This document shows, in pieces, positions 5,177 through 5,669 of a DNA stretch of 5,669 nucleotides (the stretch's first letter is position 1; every line of letters begins with the position of its first letter). The notes below the pieces were generated by a model. The model did not search any database. It had not been told where the DNA came from and was given only the letters and a program-made list of their open reading frames with translations. Made by a program: the position numbers and the translations under genes. Source of the DNA: CAYGKP01 sp964350605 (GTDB taxonomy: Bacteria; Bacteroidota; Bacteroidia; Cytophagales; JAAEPT01); the NCBI GenBank assembly GCA_964350605.1, contig CAYGKP010000164.1, forward strand, positions 1-5,669, given 5' to 3'.

Positions 5177-5669
5177 CTAGGCCAGGGCTTCTTTCACCTT
5201 CAAGGCCGCATCCTTCAGGACGATGGCTGAAGTGACCTTCAGGCCTGACTCGTTGATGATCTTCGCGGCCTCCTCGGCGTTGGTGCCTTGCAGCCGGACA
5301 ATGATCGGCACAGTGATGTTCCCGATGTTCTTGTAGGCCTCGACCACACCGTTGGCGACGCGATCGCAACGCACGATGCCCCCAAAGATGTTGATCAGGA
5401 TGGCTTTCACGTTCGGGTCCGAAAGGATGATGCGGAAACCGGCTTCCACCGTCTGAGCGTTGGCTCCTCCACCGACGTCCAAGAAGTTGGCCGGCTCGCC
5501 ACCCGAAAGTTTGATGATGTCCATCGTGGCCATCGCCAGACCCGCACCATTCACCATGCAGCCCACGTTCCCGTCGAGTTTCACGTAGTTGAGGCCCGAT
5601 TTGCCGGCTTCGACTTCCAAGGGATCTTCCTCCGATTCGTCGCGCATGGCAGCGAGGTCGGGGTGGCGG
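5177..5669 (-). CDS. sucC: Succinyl-CoA ligase (ADP-forming) subunit beta, C-terminal part
   Basis: This is the C-terminal portion of SucC, which with SucD interconverts succinyl-CoA plus ADP (or GDP) and phosphate with succinate, CoA and ATP (or GTP) in the TCA cycle. The frame stays open to the right edge, reading RHPDLAAMRDESEEDPLEVEA at the top, so the internal ATG at 5647 is not the start and the N-terminal ATP-grasp domain is outside. Family signatures are DGNVGCMVNGAGLAMATMD, GGEPANFLDVGGGA, ILINIFGGIVRCD with the GGIVRCD phosphate-loop segment, and VPIIVRLQGTNAEEA. The C-terminus aligns with that of E. coli SucC (388 residues in total) and ends in a normal TAG stop. The gene is intact as far as visible and is core metabolism rather than island cargo, so it anchors the chromosomal side of the island boundary. 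Confidence 0.96.
   Translation of the reverse strand, partial: RHPDLAAMRDESEEDPLEVEAGKSGLNYVKLDGNVGCMVNGAGLAMATMDIIKLSGGEPANFLDVGGGANAQTVEAGFRIILSDPNVKAILINIFGGIVRCDRVANGVVEAYKNIGNITVPIIVRLQGTNAEEAAKIINESGLKVTSAIVLKDAALKVKEALA

Noticed and set aside
5037..5369. Minus-strand open frame of 110 codons across sucC, the terminator and the tRNA
   Set aside because: It is a shadow frame: it overlaps sucC in another frame and ends by translating the tRNA gene.
1..5669. CRISPR array or insertion sequence
   Set aside because: No regularly spaced repeats, transposase gene or terminal inverted repeats of IS type were found by eye. The only mobility gene is the tyrosine integrase.

Overview
The window looks like the tRNA-proximal end of an integrated genomic island in a Gram-negative-type bacterium. 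The right flank is core genome: the 3' part of sucC (succinyl-CoA ligase beta subunit) and a tRNA-Arg(CCG) gene, both on the minus strand. The sucC sequence, together with an integrase whose N-terminal domain resembles those common in Bacteroidota and relatives, makes Verrucomicrobiota or a related phylum my best guess. That assignment is weak.

Layout from right to left: sucC (partial) and a hairpin terminator; tRNA-Arg; a 67-base gap with a perfect dyad next to the integrase start; a full-length tyrosine integrase reading away from the tRNA 3' end (the usual layout of a tRNA-targeting island); a 68-base AT-rich gap with a possible promoter; a compact three-gene minus-strand operon (3531 to 849); a short plus-strand relic resembling the C-terminus of a DUF2075 P-loop protein; and the C-terminal part of a plus-strand DNA methyltransferase of the MmeI-like type, running in from beyond the left edge. 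The other end of the island is not in the window.

The operon is the main interest. In transcription order it encodes a MazG-like nucleotide pyrophosphohydrolase with a large C-terminal extension, a divergent thymidylate synthase-fold protein, and an iron-sulfur uracil-DNA-glycosylase-like protein fused to a C-terminal domain that resembles YwgA/SocA (DUF4065-type) proteins. Both junctions are ATGA overlaps, so the three are probably made together in fixed ratio. All three families act on pyrimidine deoxynucleotides or on uracil-like bases in DNA. With a neighbouring restriction-type methyltransferase and an integrase, the simplest inference is a mobile anti-phage module that manipulates or senses the dNTP pool and excises abnormal bases from DNA. 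I do not recall a described system with this composition; that function is inference, not shown by the sequence.

Base composition supports cargo status: hand-counted 60-base lines give 63% G+C in the methyltransferase (421-480) and 55% in sucC (5281-5340), against 38% (1201-1260) and 43% (3061-3120) in the operon.
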